A stretch of DNA of 64,000 nucleotides from Sphingopyxis sp. YF1 (GTDB taxonomy: Bacteria; Pseudomonadota; Alphaproteobacteria; Sphingomonadales; Sphingomonadaceae): assembly GCF_022701295.1 (NCBI RefSeq), contig NZ_CP033204.1:806001-870000 (forward strand), read 5' to 3'. The notes below the pieces were generated by a model. It was not told the origin of the DNA, searched no databases, and saw nothing but the letters and a program-made list of their open reading frames with translations. Every line of letters starts with the position of its first letter. The first letter of the stretch is position 1. The translations under genes and the position numbers were made by a program. This document shows positions 1 to 9,064 of the stretch, in pieces.

Positions 1-2
1 TC

Positions 3-488
3 AACATCTGGCTCTTCGCCGAAGGCGACAGCTTCCAGGTCGACAAGGCGCACGCCACGCTGACCGCCGGCGGGCTGATCGGCACCGGCCCCGGCGCCGG
101 GCTCGCCAAGTTCCAGCTCCCCGAAGCGCACACCGACTATATCTTCTCGGTCATCGGCGAGGAGTTCGGGATGATTGCGTGCATCGCGATCGCGATCCTC
201 TATCTCGCGATCATCGTGCGCGTCCTCGTCCGCCTGCTCGACGAGGAGGACAGCTTCCTGATCCTCGCCGTCGCCGGCCTCGTTGCGCAGTTCGGGGGGC
301 AGGCGATCATCAACATGGCGGTGAACACCCAGCTTTTTCCGTCAAAGGGCATGACCTTGCCCTTCATCAGCTATGGCGGTTCGTCGATGATCGCTTTGTC
401 GATCGGCATGGGTTTGCTCTTGTCGCTGACCCGGCGGAACCCCTATGCCGCACGCGTGTCGATGACCCGCAACTGGAACAAAAAATGA
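3..488 (+). CDS. ftsW: FtsW, lipid II polymerase of the divisome (C-terminal part, cut by the window edge)
   Basis: The visible 161 residues are the C-terminal part of a SEDS-family glycosyltransferase that polymerises lipid II at the septum with its partner class B PBP. The stretch TAGGLIGTGPGAG followed by PEAHTDYIFSVIGEEFG is the conserved SEDS loop, and the last two membrane segments follow, with a PFISYGGSS motif near residue 120 of the fragment. The start lies upstream of the window. It is followed after 10 bases by murG, as in other alphaproteobacterial dcw clusters. FtsW rather than RodA is inferred from this context. Confidence 0.95.
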   Translation, partial: NIWLFAEGDSFQVDKAHATLTAGGLIGTGPGAGLAKFQLPEAHTDYIFSVIGEEFGMIACIAIAILYLAIIVRVLVRLLDEEDSFLILAVAGLVAQFGGQAIINMAVNTQLFPSKGMTLPFISYGGSSMIALSIGMGLLLSLTRRNPYAARVSMTRNWNKK

Positions 489-498
489 CGGCCCGCCG

Positions 499-1683
499 AT
501 GACCGCAACGCGCCATTTCCTTCTCGCCGCCGGGGGTACCGGTGGCCATGTGCTTCCCGCCTATGCGCTCGCGGGCGAACTGATCGCGCGCGGGCACCGC
601 GTCGCGCTGGTCAGCGACGATCGCGGGCTGAAAATCCCCGGCAAGCCCGACGAGCTTGAAACGCACGTCCTGCCCGCCGGGCGCGTCCACGGCGGCCCGG
701 TCGGCTGGGTCAAGGCCGCGCTCGCGATCCGCAAGGGACGGCGCATGGCGATCGACCTGATCCGCGACTTCGACCCCGCGGTCGTCGTCGGCTTCGGCGG
801 CTATCCCTCGCTCCCCAGCCTGCTCGCCGCCAGGGCGATGAAGCGGCCGAGCGTGATCCACGAACAAAATGCCGTGCTCGGCCGCACCAACCGGCTGATG
901 GCCGGGCGCGTCGATGCGATCGCGGTCGCCTATCGCAACATCCATCGCTTCCCGCCCGCGCTCGAAGCGAGGCGCCACCTCACCGGCAACCCGGTACGCG
1001 AGGAAGTGATCGCGATCCGCGAGGAAGGCTATCCGCCGCTGCCCGAGGACGGCATCCTCCGCCTGCTCGTCGTCGGGGGCAGCCTCGGCGCCACGGTGCT
1101 CAGCGAAGTCGTCCCCGCCGCCGTCGCGATGCTGCCGCGCGCGCTGCTCGATCGCCTCCAGATCGTCCAGCAGGCGCGCGAAGCCGATATCGAGGGGGTG
1201 CGCGCGCGCTACGCCGAGCTCGGCGTCGCCGCCGAATGCGCGCCCTACTTCGCCGACATCCCCGACCGCATGCGCTGGGCACACCTCGTCATCGCGCGGG
1301 CAGGCGCCTCGACCGTCGCCGAACTCGCCTGCGCGGGACGCCCCGCGGTATTCATCCCCTATCCGCACGCGATGGACAATCACCAGACGTGGAACGTCGC
1401 CGACCTCGTCGAGGCGGGCGGGGCGGTATCCTTTGCCCAGCCCGATTTCACCCCGTCGGCGCTCGCCAAGCAGATCCAGCGCATGGCGCTCGAACCCGGC
1501 GCGCTCGAAGAGGCGGCGGAACGCGCGGCGAGCTGCGGCCTGCCCGACGCGACACGCGACCTTGCCGATCTGGTCGAATCGATGGCGGCACCGCCGATGA
1601 TGGACGTGATCCGCGTCGGTGCGCCGTCGCGTTCGGCCGCCGTCGCCGGCGGCGTCGCCGCCACCCGCGCGGGAGACAGGTAA
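499..1683 (+). CDS. murG: MurG, UDP-GlcNAc transferase making lipid II
   Basis: Membrane-associated glycosyltransferase that adds GlcNAc to lipid I to make lipid II. The N-terminal GGTGGH loop (residues 13-18) binds the lipid-pyrophosphate acceptor. Further on are [12 protein letters not shown] and the UDP-GlcNAc-binding region around [17 protein letters not shown] and [10 protein letters not shown]. The 394 residues slightly exceed the usual 350-370 because of an Ala/Arg-rich C-terminal tail. The ATG follows the ftsW stop by 10 bases, and the stop overlaps the murC ATG by one base (TAATG), which suggests translational coupling. Confidence 0.97.
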   Translation: MTATRHFLLAAGGTGGHVLPAYALAGELIARGHRVALVSDDRGLKIPGKPDELETHVLPAGRVHGGPVGWVKAALAIRKGRRMAIDLIRDFDPAVVVGFGGYPSLPSLLAARAMKRPSVIHEQNAVLGRTNRLMAGRVDAIAVAYRNIHRFPPALEARRHLTGNPVREEVIAIREEGYPPLPEDGILRLLVVGGSLGATVLSEVVPAAVAMLPRALLDRLQIVQQAREADIEGVRARYAELGVAAECAPYFADIPDRMRWAHLVIARAGASTVAELACAGRPAVFIPYPHAMDNHQTWNVADLVEAGGAVSFAQPDFTPSALAKQIQRMALEPGALEEAAERAASCGLPDATRDLADLVESMAAPPMMDVIRVGAPSRSAAVAGGVAATRAGDR

Positions 1684-3113
1684 TGCGCGGCGTTGCGACC
1701 GACATCGGCACCATCCATTTCATCGGCATCGGCGGCATCGGCATGTCGGGCATTGCAGAGGTGATGCACAACCTCGGCTATCAGGTACAGGGCAGCGACA
1801 TCGCCGACTCCTATGTCGTCGAGGGTCTCCGCAAGCGCGGGATCAAGGTTGCGATCGGGCACGCGGCATCGAACGTCGACGGTGTCGCCGTGGTCGTGAC
1901 CTCGACCGCGGTCAAGCGCGGCAATCCCGAGGTCGAGGCCGCGCTCGCGCAGCGCATCCCGATCGTCCGCCGCGCCGAGATGCTCGCCGAACTGATGCGC
2001 CTCAAATCGACCGTCGCCATCGCGGGCACGCACGGCAAGACGACGACGACCAGTCTCGTTGCGGCGCTGCTCGACGCGGGCGGGATCGACCCGACGGTGA
2101 TCAACGGCGGCATCATCAACAATTACGGCTCGAATGCGCGCCTCGGCGCCAGCGACTGGATGGTGGTCGAGGCCGACGAGAGCGACGGCAGCTTCCTGCG
2201 TCTCGATGGCACGGTTGCGGTCGTCACCAACATCGATCCCGAACATCTCGACCATTATGGCAGTTTCGACGCGATCAAGGACGCCTTCGTCGAGTTCATC
2301 GAAAATGTGCCCTTCTACGGCGCCGCGATGCTCTGCCTCGACCATCCCGAGGTGCAGGCGATCATTCCGCGTATTCGCGATCGCCGTATCGTCACCTATG
2401 GCTTCTCGGCGCAGGCCGACGTGCGCGGCACCAATGTGACCCCCGGCGCCGACGGCAACCGCTTCGACGTCGTCGTGCGCGACCGCGACGGGAACAGCCG
2501 GACGATCGAGGGCATCCACCTGCCGATGTCGGGGCGCCACAACGTCCAGAACGCACTCGCCGCGATCGCGGTCTCGCTGCACATGGGCGTGACCGACGAC
2601 AAGATCGTGTCGGGCTTCAACGGCTTCGCCGGGGTCAAGCGCCGCTTCACCAAGGTCGGCGAGATCGCGGCGGGTGAGGGCGTTGTCACCGTCATCGACG
2701 ATTACGCCCATCACCCCGTCGAGATCCGCGCCGTGCTGTCGGCGGCGCGCGAGGGTGTCGGCGCCGGCCGCGTCGTCGCGGTCGTCCAGCCGCACCGTTT
2801 CACGCGCCTGCGCGACCATATGGACGATTTCCAGCAGGCGTTTAACGACGCCGACATGGTGCTCGCGCTGCCCGTCTACGCGGCGGGCGAGGCGCCGATC
2901 GAGGGCGTGTCGTCGGACACGCTCGTCGCCGGCCTGCGCGATCGCGGGCACCGCCAGGCGAATGTCGTCGCCGATCCCGCCGCGCTGGCTGCGAGCATCG
3001 CCGCCGCGATCGCCGCGGGCGAACTCGGCGCGGGCGACAAGATCATCTGCCTCGGTGCGGGCGACATCACCAAGGTCGCGGCTGGTCTCGCCGCGGCGGT
3101 GGAGGGTGCCTGA
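1683..3113 (+). CDS. murC: MurC, UDP-N-acetylmuramate--L-alanine ligase
   Basis: Cytoplasmic ATP-dependent ligase that adds L-Ala to UDP-MurNAc, the first step of stem-peptide synthesis. The protein has 476 residues, a normal length. It shows the Rossmann start [12 protein letters not shown], the Mur-ligase P-loop GTHGKTTTT at residues 115-123, and the [10 protein letters not shown] and QPHRFTR signatures of the C-terminal domain. The ATG inside TAATG was chosen because it lies at the murG stop and begins at the conserved N-terminal domain; the frame stays open further upstream without homology. It belongs to the dcw operon. Confidence 0.97.
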   Translation: MRGVATDIGTIHFIGIGGIGMSGIAEVMHNLGYQVQGSDIADSYVVEGLRKRGIKVAIGHAASNVDGVAVVVTSTAVKRGNPEVEAALAQRIPIVRRAEMLAELMRLKSTVAIAGTHGKTTTTSLVAALLDAGGIDPTVINGGIINNYGSNARLGASDWMVVEADESDGSFLRLDGTVAVVTNIDPEHLDHYGSFDAIKDAFVEFIENVPFYGAAMLCLDHPEVQAIIPRIRDRRIVTYGFSAQADVRGTNVTPGADGNRFDVVVRDRDGNSRTIEGIHLPMSGRHNVQNALAAIAVSLHMGVTDDKIVSGFNGFAGVKRRFTKVGEIAAGEGVVTVIDDYAHHPVEIRAVLSAAREGVGAGRVVAVVQPHRFTRLRDHMDDFQQAFNDADMVLALPVYAAGEAPIEGVSSDTLVAGLRDRGHRQANVVADPAALAASIAAAIAAGELGAGDKIICLGAGDITKVAAGLAAAVEGA

Positions 3114-3141
3114 TGTGCAGCTTTTTCCACCATCCTCTCAA

Positions 3142-3225
3142 TCCGTTCGTGTCGAGCGAAGTCGAGACACCCCGGAGCACGACGCCAAGCCTGATGGGCA
3201 TCTCGACTTCGCTCGATGCGAACGG
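3142..3225 (+). repeat. Intergenic inverted repeat between murC and murB
   Basis: Two arms of about 30 bases (3142-3171 and 3195-3225) are near-perfect reverse complements, sharing the core GTCGAGCGAAGTCGAGA / TCTCGACTTCGCTCGA with a 23-base loop. The transcript would form a long hairpin. Its right arm ends just before the murB Shine-Dalgarno sequence. This resembles extragenic palindromes seen in sphingomonad genomes. It contains no gene. Confidence 0.85.
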
Positions 3226-3239
3226 GAAGGGGCGTGGTC

Positions 3240-4139
3240 GTGAGTGATACCGCTACCCTCCCGGCCGTTCGCGGCAAGCTGACGGCCAAGGCCCCGCTCG
3301 CACCGCTCGTCTGGTTCAAGTCGGGCGGCCCCGCCGACTGGCTGTTCGAGCCGAAGGACGCCGACGACCTTTCCGATTTCCTCCGCGATCTCGATCCCGC
3401 GATCCCGGTGATGGCGCTCGGCCTCGGCTCGAACCTGATCGTGCGCGACGGCGGCTTTCCGGGCGTCGTCGTCCGCCTCGGCAAGGCTTTTGCGAAAGTC
3501 GAAGTGCTGGACGGGACGACGCTTCGCTGTGGCGGCGGCGCGTCTGGCATTCTTGTATCTTCGACAGCGCGAGATGCGGGCGTAGGCGGTCTCGAATTTC
3601 TGCGTTCGATTCCAGGCACCGTGGGCGGCTTCGTCCGGATGAACGGCGGCGCCTACGGCCGTGAGGTCAAGGACATTCTGATCAGCTGCGAGGTCGTGCT
3701 TCGATCGGGGCAGCGCAAATTTCTTGGCTTGGAAGATCTGGGATACACTTATCGCCATAGCGAGCTGCCCGGAGGTGCCGTCGTCGTCGGCGCCACGTTC
3801 CGTGGCTATCGGGACGAACCCGCCGCCATTCAGGCCGAAATGGATCGCATCTCGGCGAGCCGCGAGGCGTCGCAGCCGTTGCGCTCCAAAACCGGCGGCT
3901 CGACCTTCAAGAACCCCGACGGCCACAAGGCATGGCAATTGGTCGACGCGGCCGGTTGCCGCGGCCTCGCGGTCGGCGGCGCGCAGGTCAGCGAGAAGCA
4001 CACCAATTTCCTGATCAACACCGGCGACGCGACGAGCGCCGACATCGAAGCGCTCGGCGAGGAAGTCCGCCGCCGCGTAAAGGAAAAGAGCGGCGTCGAG
4101 CTGCAATGGGAAATTCAGCGCGTGGGAGTGAAGAAGTGA
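3240..4139 (+). CDS. murB: MurB, UDP-N-acetylenolpyruvoylglucosamine reductase
   Basis: FAD- and NADPH-dependent reductase making UDP-MurNAc. The 299 residues contain the FAD-binding LGLGSNLIVRDGG motif, the RSIPGTVGGFVRMNGGAYG region, the SKTGGSTFKNP motif with the catalytic Ser, and a C-terminal SEKHTNFLIN motif. The GTG at 3240 was chosen because an AGGGG sits 7-8 bases upstream. An in-frame ATG at 3216 lies inside the inverted repeat and lacks a ribosome site. The stretch 3485-3790 uses more A/T-ending codons (gga, gta, att, ctt) than the rest of the gene and its neighbours. Confidence 0.96.
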   Translation: MSDTATLPAVRGKLTAKAPLAPLVWFKSGGPADWLFEPKDADDLSDFLRDLDPAIPVMALGLGSNLIVRDGGFPGVVVRLGKAFAKVEVLDGTTLRCGGGASGILVSSTARDAGVGGLEFLRSIPGTVGGFVRMNGGAYGREVKDILISCEVVLRSGQRKFLGLEDLGYTYRHSELPGGAVVVGATFRGYRDEPAAIQAEMDRISASREASQPLRSKTGGSTFKNPDGHKAWQLVDAAGCRGLAVGGAQVSEKHTNFLINTGDATSADIEALGEEVRRRVKEKSGVELQWEIQRVGVKK

Positions 4140-4156
4140 CGCTGCGCTATCTCATT

Positions 4157-4244
4157 CCGTTTGTCCTGAGCTTGTCGAAGGACTGTTCTTGCTTGCCCGC
4201 GTCAAAAGAAAAGGGCGGGCCTTCGACAAGCTCAGGACAAACGG
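4157..4244 (+). repeat. Perfect 24-bp inverted repeat between murB and ddl
   Basis: The arms at 4157-4180 and 4221-4244 are exact reverse complements built around CCTGAGCTTGTCGAAGG, separated by 40 bases. The same core is widespread between genes in sphingomonads. It forms a strong hairpin inside an otherwise packed operon and ends 22 bases before the ddl start. A degenerate trace (gcttcgacaag) lies near 12147. Confidence 0.88.
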
Positions 4245-4266
4245 TTTTGAATATCGGAGTTGAATT

Positions 4267-5193
4267 ATGAGCCGCGGTCCCTGGCACGTCGCCGTCCTGA
4301 TGGGCGGCTGGTCCGCCGAACGCGAGGTGTCGCTGATGAGCGGCAAGGGCATCGCCGACGCGCTCGAAAGCCGCGGGCACCGGGTCACGCGCATCGACAT
4401 GGACCGCGACGTCGCGCTGCGGCTGGCCGAGGCGAAACCCGACGTCGTCTTCAACGCGCTCCACGGCGTCCCGGGCGAGGACGGCACGGTGCAGGGCATG
4501 CTCGACCTGATGGGGCTCAAATATACGCACAGCGGGCTCGTCACCTCGGTGATCGCGATCGACAAGGAATTGACGAAGCAGGCGCTCGTGCCGCACGGTG
4601 TTCCCATGCCGACGGGGACGATGGTCGACAGCGAAAGCCTCTTTACCGTTGACCCCTTGCCGCGCCCCTATGTGCTCAAGCCCGTCAACGAAGGCTCGTC
4701 GGTCGGGGTCGCGATCGTCAAGGACGACAGCAATTACGGCAACCCGATCGCGCGCGGCGCGGTGGGTCCGTGGCAGGAGTTCGACCGCCTGCTCGCCGAA
4801 CCCTTCATCAAGGGGCGCGAGCTGACCGTCGCGGTGCTCGGGGGCCGGGCGCTCGCCGTCACCGAACTGCGCGTCAAATCGGGTTTCTACGACTATGACG
4901 CCAAATATACCGAGGGGCTGACCGAACATGTCTGCCCCGCCGACGTCCCCGACGACGTCGCGCAGCGGATGAAGGACCTCGCGGTGCAGGCGCACCGGCT
5001 GCTCGGCTGCCGGGGCGCGTCGCGCTCGGACTTCCGCTGGGACGACGAACATGGCCTCGCGGGGATCTACCTGCTCGAGGTCAACACCCAGCCGGGGATG
5101 ACGCCGCTCAGCCTCGTGCCCGAACAGGCGCGGGCGGTCGGCATGGAGTATGCGGAATTGGTCGAACGCATCGTGGGGGAAGCGTTATCGTGA
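4267..5193 (+). CDS. ddl: Ddl, D-alanine--D-alanine ligase
   Basis: ATP-grasp ligase that makes D-Ala-D-Ala for the muropeptide. The 308 residues carry MGGWSAEREVSLMSG at the N-terminus, the NALHGVPGEDG loop, the KPVNEGSSVGV ATP-grasp lid, and the metal-binding end LLEVNTQPGMTPLSLVPEQA. A GGAG lies 7 bases before the ATG. The stop overlaps the ftsQ GTG start (GTGA). It lies in the dcw operon after an inverted repeat. Confidence 0.97.
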   Translation: MSRGPWHVAVLMGGWSAEREVSLMSGKGIADALESRGHRVTRIDMDRDVALRLAEAKPDVVFNALHGVPGEDGTVQGMLDLMGLKYTHSGLVTSVIAIDKELTKQALVPHGVPMPTGTMVDSESLFTVDPLPRPYVLKPVNEGSSVGVAIVKDDSNYGNPIARGAVGPWQEFDRLLAEPFIKGRELTVAVLGGRALAVTELRVKSGFYDYDAKYTEGLTEHVCPADVPDDVAQRMKDLAVQAHRLLGCRGASRSDFRWDDEHGLAGIYLLEVNTQPGMTPLSLVPEQARAVGMEYAELVERIVGEALS

Positions 5194-6131
5194 GCAGTAC
5201 CAGAATCAAGCGTCCGACGGCACCGCCGCGCCGCCCGGCGCGCGCGCCCAAAAAACGCAAGACAATCAAGACCTCGCGCGTCGATGCTGCGATCAATGCG
5301 CTGCCGATCAGCCCGCGGCGGCTTCAGCAGGTGGCGAACTGGACGATCGGTCTTGGCCTGTTCGCGGTGCTCGGCCTTGCGGCGCATGTCACTGGCGTGA
5401 CCGCGAAGGTGCAGGAAGAATGGGCGCAGATGGTCGGCCGCGCCGGGTTCCAGGTCCGGAAGGTCGAGGTCGTGGGCGCCGAGCGGATCGACCGGCTCAA
5501 GGTCTATGACATCGCGCTCGCGCAGAAGGACCGCTCGATGGCGGCGCTCGACCTTGCGGCGGTGCGCGGCGATCTGATGAAATATGGCTGGATCAAGGAT
5601 GCGCGCGTGTCGCGCCGCCTGCCCGACACGCTCGTCGTCGACATCGTCGAACGCACCCCGGCGGCGATCTGGCAGCATTCGGGCCGGCTGTCGCTGATCG
5701 ACGAAAAGGGCGTCGTTCTCGAACCCGTGACCATCGCGACGATGCCCGACCTGCCGCTCGTCATCGGCCCGAAGGCCAACACCCGCGCGCAGGATCTCGA
5801 TCGCCTGCTCGCCGAGGCGAGCAGCCTCAAGGAATTGCTCGCAGGGGCGACGTGGGTCGGCGACCGCCGCTGGGACCTGCGCTTCCGCAGCGGCGAGACG
5901 CTGTCGCTGCCCGAGGGCGAGGGCGAGGCGCAGAAGGCGCTTGCCAAATTCGCGCATATGGACGGCGCCAACCGGTTGCTCGGTCGCGGTATCCTGCGCT
6001 TCGACATGCGCGACCCCGACCGTTTCGTGCTACGCTTGCCGCACGAAGGCCAGGTCGCGCCCGCCAAGCTCGAAGGCGCGCGTGCCGCCGCCGACGCGCT
6101 GGCCGCCGCGACCGCGGCCGAGGAGGGGTAG
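5190..6131 (+). CDS. ftsQ: FtsQ, divisome scaffold protein
   Basis: Bitopic inner-membrane protein of the FtsQBL complex. The 313 residues begin with a basic, Pro-rich cytoplasmic tail (KRPTAPPRRPARAPKKRK). One transmembrane segment lies near residues 50-68. A POTRA domain follows from about residue 88 (FQVRKVEVVGAERI), then the beta domain with DTLVVDIVERTPAAIW. The GTG start overlaps the ddl stop by 4 bases. ftsA follows 4 bases after its stop. Confidence 0.95.
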   Translation: MSSTRIKRPTAPPRRPARAPKKRKTIKTSRVDAAINALPISPRRLQQVANWTIGLGLFAVLGLAAHVTGVTAKVQEEWAQMVGRAGFQVRKVEVVGAERIDRLKVYDIALAQKDRSMAALDLAAVRGDLMKYGWIKDARVSRRLPDTLVVDIVERTPAAIWQHSGRLSLIDEKGVVLEPVTIATMPDLPLVIGPKANTRAQDLDRLLAEASSLKELLAGATWVGDRRWDLRFRSGETLSLPEGEGEAQKALAKFAHMDGANRLLGRGILRFDMRDPDRFVLRLPHEGQVAPAKLEGARAAADALAAATAAEEG

Positions 6132-6135
6132 CAGC

Positions 6136-7392
6136 ATGGCGCCGCCGCGCATCGAAAAGATCATCACTGCGCTCGACGTCGGGTCGTGGAAGGTCTGCGC
6201 GCTGATCGCCGGACAGACCGCCGACGGCACGCTGCACGTGCTCGGCACCGGCCAGCGCGAGAGCCGCGGCGTTCAGCGCGGCTATGTCGCCGACATGGAA
6301 CAGACCGAGCATGTCGTGCGCGAGGCGATCGAACAGGCCGAACGCATCGCGGGGCTCAACATCGACGACGTCTGGGTCGCCTTTTCGGCGGGCTGCCTGC
6401 TCAGCGACGTCGCCCCGATCGAGAGCGAGCTCGGCGGGCACAAGATCGAGCAGGAGGATATCGACGACCTGCTCGCCGCGGGGCGTGCCGGGATCGATCC
6501 CGAAGGCCGGATGATCCTCCATGCCCAGCCCGCGCTCTACACGCTCGACGGCCTCAACGGGGTCAAGAACCCGATCGGGCTCCACGCCGACCGGCTCGGC
6601 GTCGACATCCATGTCATCATGGCCGACGGCGCCCCGGTGCGGAACCTCGAGGCCGCGGTGCGCCAGGCGCATCTCGACGTCAACGCTGTGGTCGCCGCGC
6701 CCGTCGCGGCGGGACTGTCGTGCCTGTCGGACGAGGAGCGCGACCTCGGCGTCGCGCTCGTCGAACTCGGGGCGTCGGTGACCACCGTTTCGCTCTATGC
6801 CGGGGGCATGCTCGTCGAACTGGCGTCGCTGCCCTTCGGCGCCAGCGACATCACCGACGACATCGCCTCGGCGTTCGGCATCCGGCGCAGCCAGGCGCAG
6901 CGCCTGCAGAGCTTCTACGGCTCGGCGTCGGCGAGCCCGCGCGACAATGTCGAGGTGATCGACCTCGAGCCCGGCGCGCCCAGCGGGGCGGAATCGCCGC
7001 GCATCACGCGCGCGCAGCTCATTTCGGTGATCCGCCAGCGGCTCGACGCGATGATGGGCGAGATCGGGCGGACGCTGAAGGACCTGCATTTCGTCGGTCC
7101 GATCGGGCGCCAGGTCGTGCTCGTCGGCGGCGGTGCCGATCTCAAGGGCATCGCCGACTATACCCAGAGCGCGCTCGGCCGCGCCGCACGGGTCGGCCGC
7201 CCGAAGGGGCTGATCGGCCTGCCCGATGCGCATTCGGGGCCGGCCTTCGCGACGCTCGCCGGGCTGGTGCTCTACGCCGCATCGGACCCGGTCGACCTGC
7301 GCGACCTGCCGATGATGGCGCAGGACGTCTATCGTCCGCGCAGCAGCGGAATCGTCGGACGTCTGGTCGCTGCGTTGAAAAGCAGTTTTTGA
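6136..7392 (+). CDS. ftsA: FtsA, actin-like membrane tether for FtsZ
   Basis: Actin-fold ATPase that anchors FtsZ to the membrane. The protein has 418 residues. ALDVGSWKVCALIAG is the phosphate-1 motif and VLVGGGADLKGI near residue 330 is the adenosine motif. The C-terminus ends GIVGRLVAALKSSF, matching the amphipathic membrane-targeting helix. An AGGAGGGG (6121-6128) precedes the ATG, which decides the start over open sequence upstream. A 153-base gap separates it from ftsZ and may hold a separate ftsZ promoter, although none is clear. Confidence 0.97.
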   Translation: MAPPRIEKIITALDVGSWKVCALIAGQTADGTLHVLGTGQRESRGVQRGYVADMEQTEHVVREAIEQAERIAGLNIDDVWVAFSAGCLLSDVAPIESELGGHKIEQEDIDDLLAAGRAGIDPEGRMILHAQPALYTLDGLNGVKNPIGLHADRLGVDIHVIMADGAPVRNLEAAVRQAHLDVNAVVAAPVAAGLSCLSDEERDLGVALVELGASVTTVSLYAGGMLVELASLPFGASDITDDIASAFGIRRSQAQRLQSFYGSASASPRDNVEVIDLEPGAPSGAESPRITRAQLISVIRQRLDAMMGEIGRTLKDLHFVGPIGRQVVLVGGGADLKGIADYTQSALGRAARVGRPKGLIGLPDAHSGPAFATLAGLVLYAASDPVDLRDLPMMAQDVYRPRSSGIVGRLVAALKSSF

Positions 7393-7545
7393 GGGCTGGA
7401 TGGCCGAAAGGGTTAATTTTTTGGATGATTCCCTCGTCACAATAGTGCAATGCGGTGACAGGAAACCGGGCGTCAGGGACCACCGTCCGTCTGGGTCGCA
7501 TGATGAAGAAGCGGCAAGGGTTCGCCGCTGCAGGGAGATTGTTTG

Positions 7546-9015
7546 ATGAGCATCAATATTGGCCCGCCGCAGGTCGATGAGCTGAAGCCGCGGATCGCGG
7601 TGATCGGTGTCGGCGGCGCGGGTGGCAATGCCATCGCGAACATGATTGCCGCGCGCGTCGAGGGCGTCGATTTCATCGTCGCCAACACCGATGCGCAGGC
7701 GCTCAACGCCTCGCCGGCGGAGCGCCGCATCCAGCTCGGCGCGCAGATCACCCAGGGGCTTGGCGCGGGTTCGCGGCCCGAGGTCGGCCGTGCGGCCGCC
7801 GAGGAAACGATCGCGCAGGTCGAGGATGCGCTCGACGGTGCCCATATGTGCTTCGTCGCCGCCGGCATGGGCGGCGGCACCGGAACCGGCGCTGCGCCGG
7901 TGATCGCCAAGGCCGCGCGCGACCGCGGTATCCTGACCGTCGGCGTGGTGACCAAACCCTTCATGTTCGAAGGCGCGCGGCGCATGCGTTCGGCCGAGGC
8001 CGGCATCGCCGAGCTGCAGGAACATGTCGACACGCTGATCGTCATTCCCAACCAGAACCTCTTCCTGGTCGCCAACCCGAACACGACCTTCAAGGAAGCC
8101 TTCACCATGGCGGATGAAGTGCTCCAGCAGGGCGTCCGGGGGATCACCGACCTGATGGTGATGCCGGGGCTGATCAACCTCGACTTCGCCGACGTGCGCA
8201 GCGTGATGCGCGAAATGGGCAAGGCCATGATGGGCACCGGCGAAGCCGAAGGCGACGGCCGCGCGCTCGAAGCGGCGCAGAAGGCGATCGCCAACCCGCT
8301 GCTCGACGGCGTGTCGATGGCGGGCGCCAAGGGCGTCATCGTCTCGATCGTCGGCGGCGAGGACATGCGCCTGATGGAAGTCGACGAAGCCGCGAACCAT
8401 ATTCGCGAGCTGGTCGATCCCGACGCGAACATCATCTGGGGCAGCGCCTTCAACGAAGCGCTGCAGGGCAAGATCCGCGTGTCGGTGGTCGCCACCGGCA
8501 TCGACGGCACCGGCGACACCGCGCCGGCCCCCACCGCGACGCGCAGCTTCTCCTTTGCGCCGGCGCGCAGCGCGGCTCCCGTCGCAGCCCCGGTCGCCGA
8601 ACAGCCGGTCGAACCGGTTGTCGCCGAAGCTCCCGCTGCGGCCGCCGATCCGGCGCCGGGTTTCTCGCTCGGCGACAGCACCCCGGCCGAGGCGCCGGCG
8701 TCCGCTCCGGCGGCTGCTGCCGTCGAAGAGCCGATGGAGCTCTCGAACGTCGCGGCGACCTATGACGACACTGCGGACGAACTCGTGCTCGGCGAACCCG
8801 AACCCGCGGCTCCCGCGTGGCAGCAGGTGACGCCGCCTCCGGCGCCGGCTGCTCCGGTCGACGATGCGCCTGCGCGCAACATCGGCGGCGGTACGCTGTT
8901 CGAGCGTATGTCGCGCCTGTCGCGCGGCGCGGCCCCGGCCGATGGTGAGGATGGCGGCAACAAGGGCGACGGGGTCGACATCCCGCGCTTCCTGAATCGT
9001 CAGAACAACCAGTAA
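7546..9015 (+). CDS. ftsZ: FtsZ, tubulin-like cell-division GTPase
   Basis: Forms the Z-ring. The 489 residues contain GGAGGNA (23-29) and the tubulin signature GGGTGTG (109-115). A long Ala/Pro-rich linker (about residues 320-470) leads to the C-terminal peptide IPRFLNRQ, which binds FtsA. The long linker is typical of alphaproteobacteria. The ATG at 7546 lies 8 bases after GGGAG; a TTG directly before it is a less likely start. The gene after it is not lpxC, which follows ftsZ in many other proteobacteria. Confidence 0.98.
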   Translation: MSINIGPPQVDELKPRIAVIGVGGAGGNAIANMIAARVEGVDFIVANTDAQALNASPAERRIQLGAQITQGLGAGSRPEVGRAAAEETIAQVEDALDGAHMCFVAAGMGGGTGTGAAPVIAKAARDRGILTVGVVTKPFMFEGARRMRSAEAGIAELQEHVDTLIVIPNQNLFLVANPNTTFKEAFTMADEVLQQGVRGITDLMVMPGLINLDFADVRSVMREMGKAMMGTGEAEGDGRALEAAQKAIANPLLDGVSMAGAKGVIVSIVGGEDMRLMEVDEAANHIRELVDPDANIIWGSAFNEALQGKIRVSVVATGIDGTGDTAPAPTATRSFSFAPARSAAPVAAPVAEQPVEPVVAEAPAAAADPAPGFSLGDSTPAEAPASAPAAAAVEEPMELSNVAATYDDTADELVLGEPEPAAPAWQQVTPPPAPAAPVDDAPARNIGGGTLFERMSRLSRGAAPADGEDGGNKGDGVDIPRFLNRQNNQ

Positions 9016-9064
9016 CAGGGCGGAATCAGCGGCCGCTGCAAAGGGCAGGGCGGTCCAGACCGGG

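Noticed and set aside
7393..7545. CtrA-type site (TTAA-N7-TTAA) before ftsZ
   Set aside because: Only a single TTAA half-site near 7413 is present; no second half at the right spacing.
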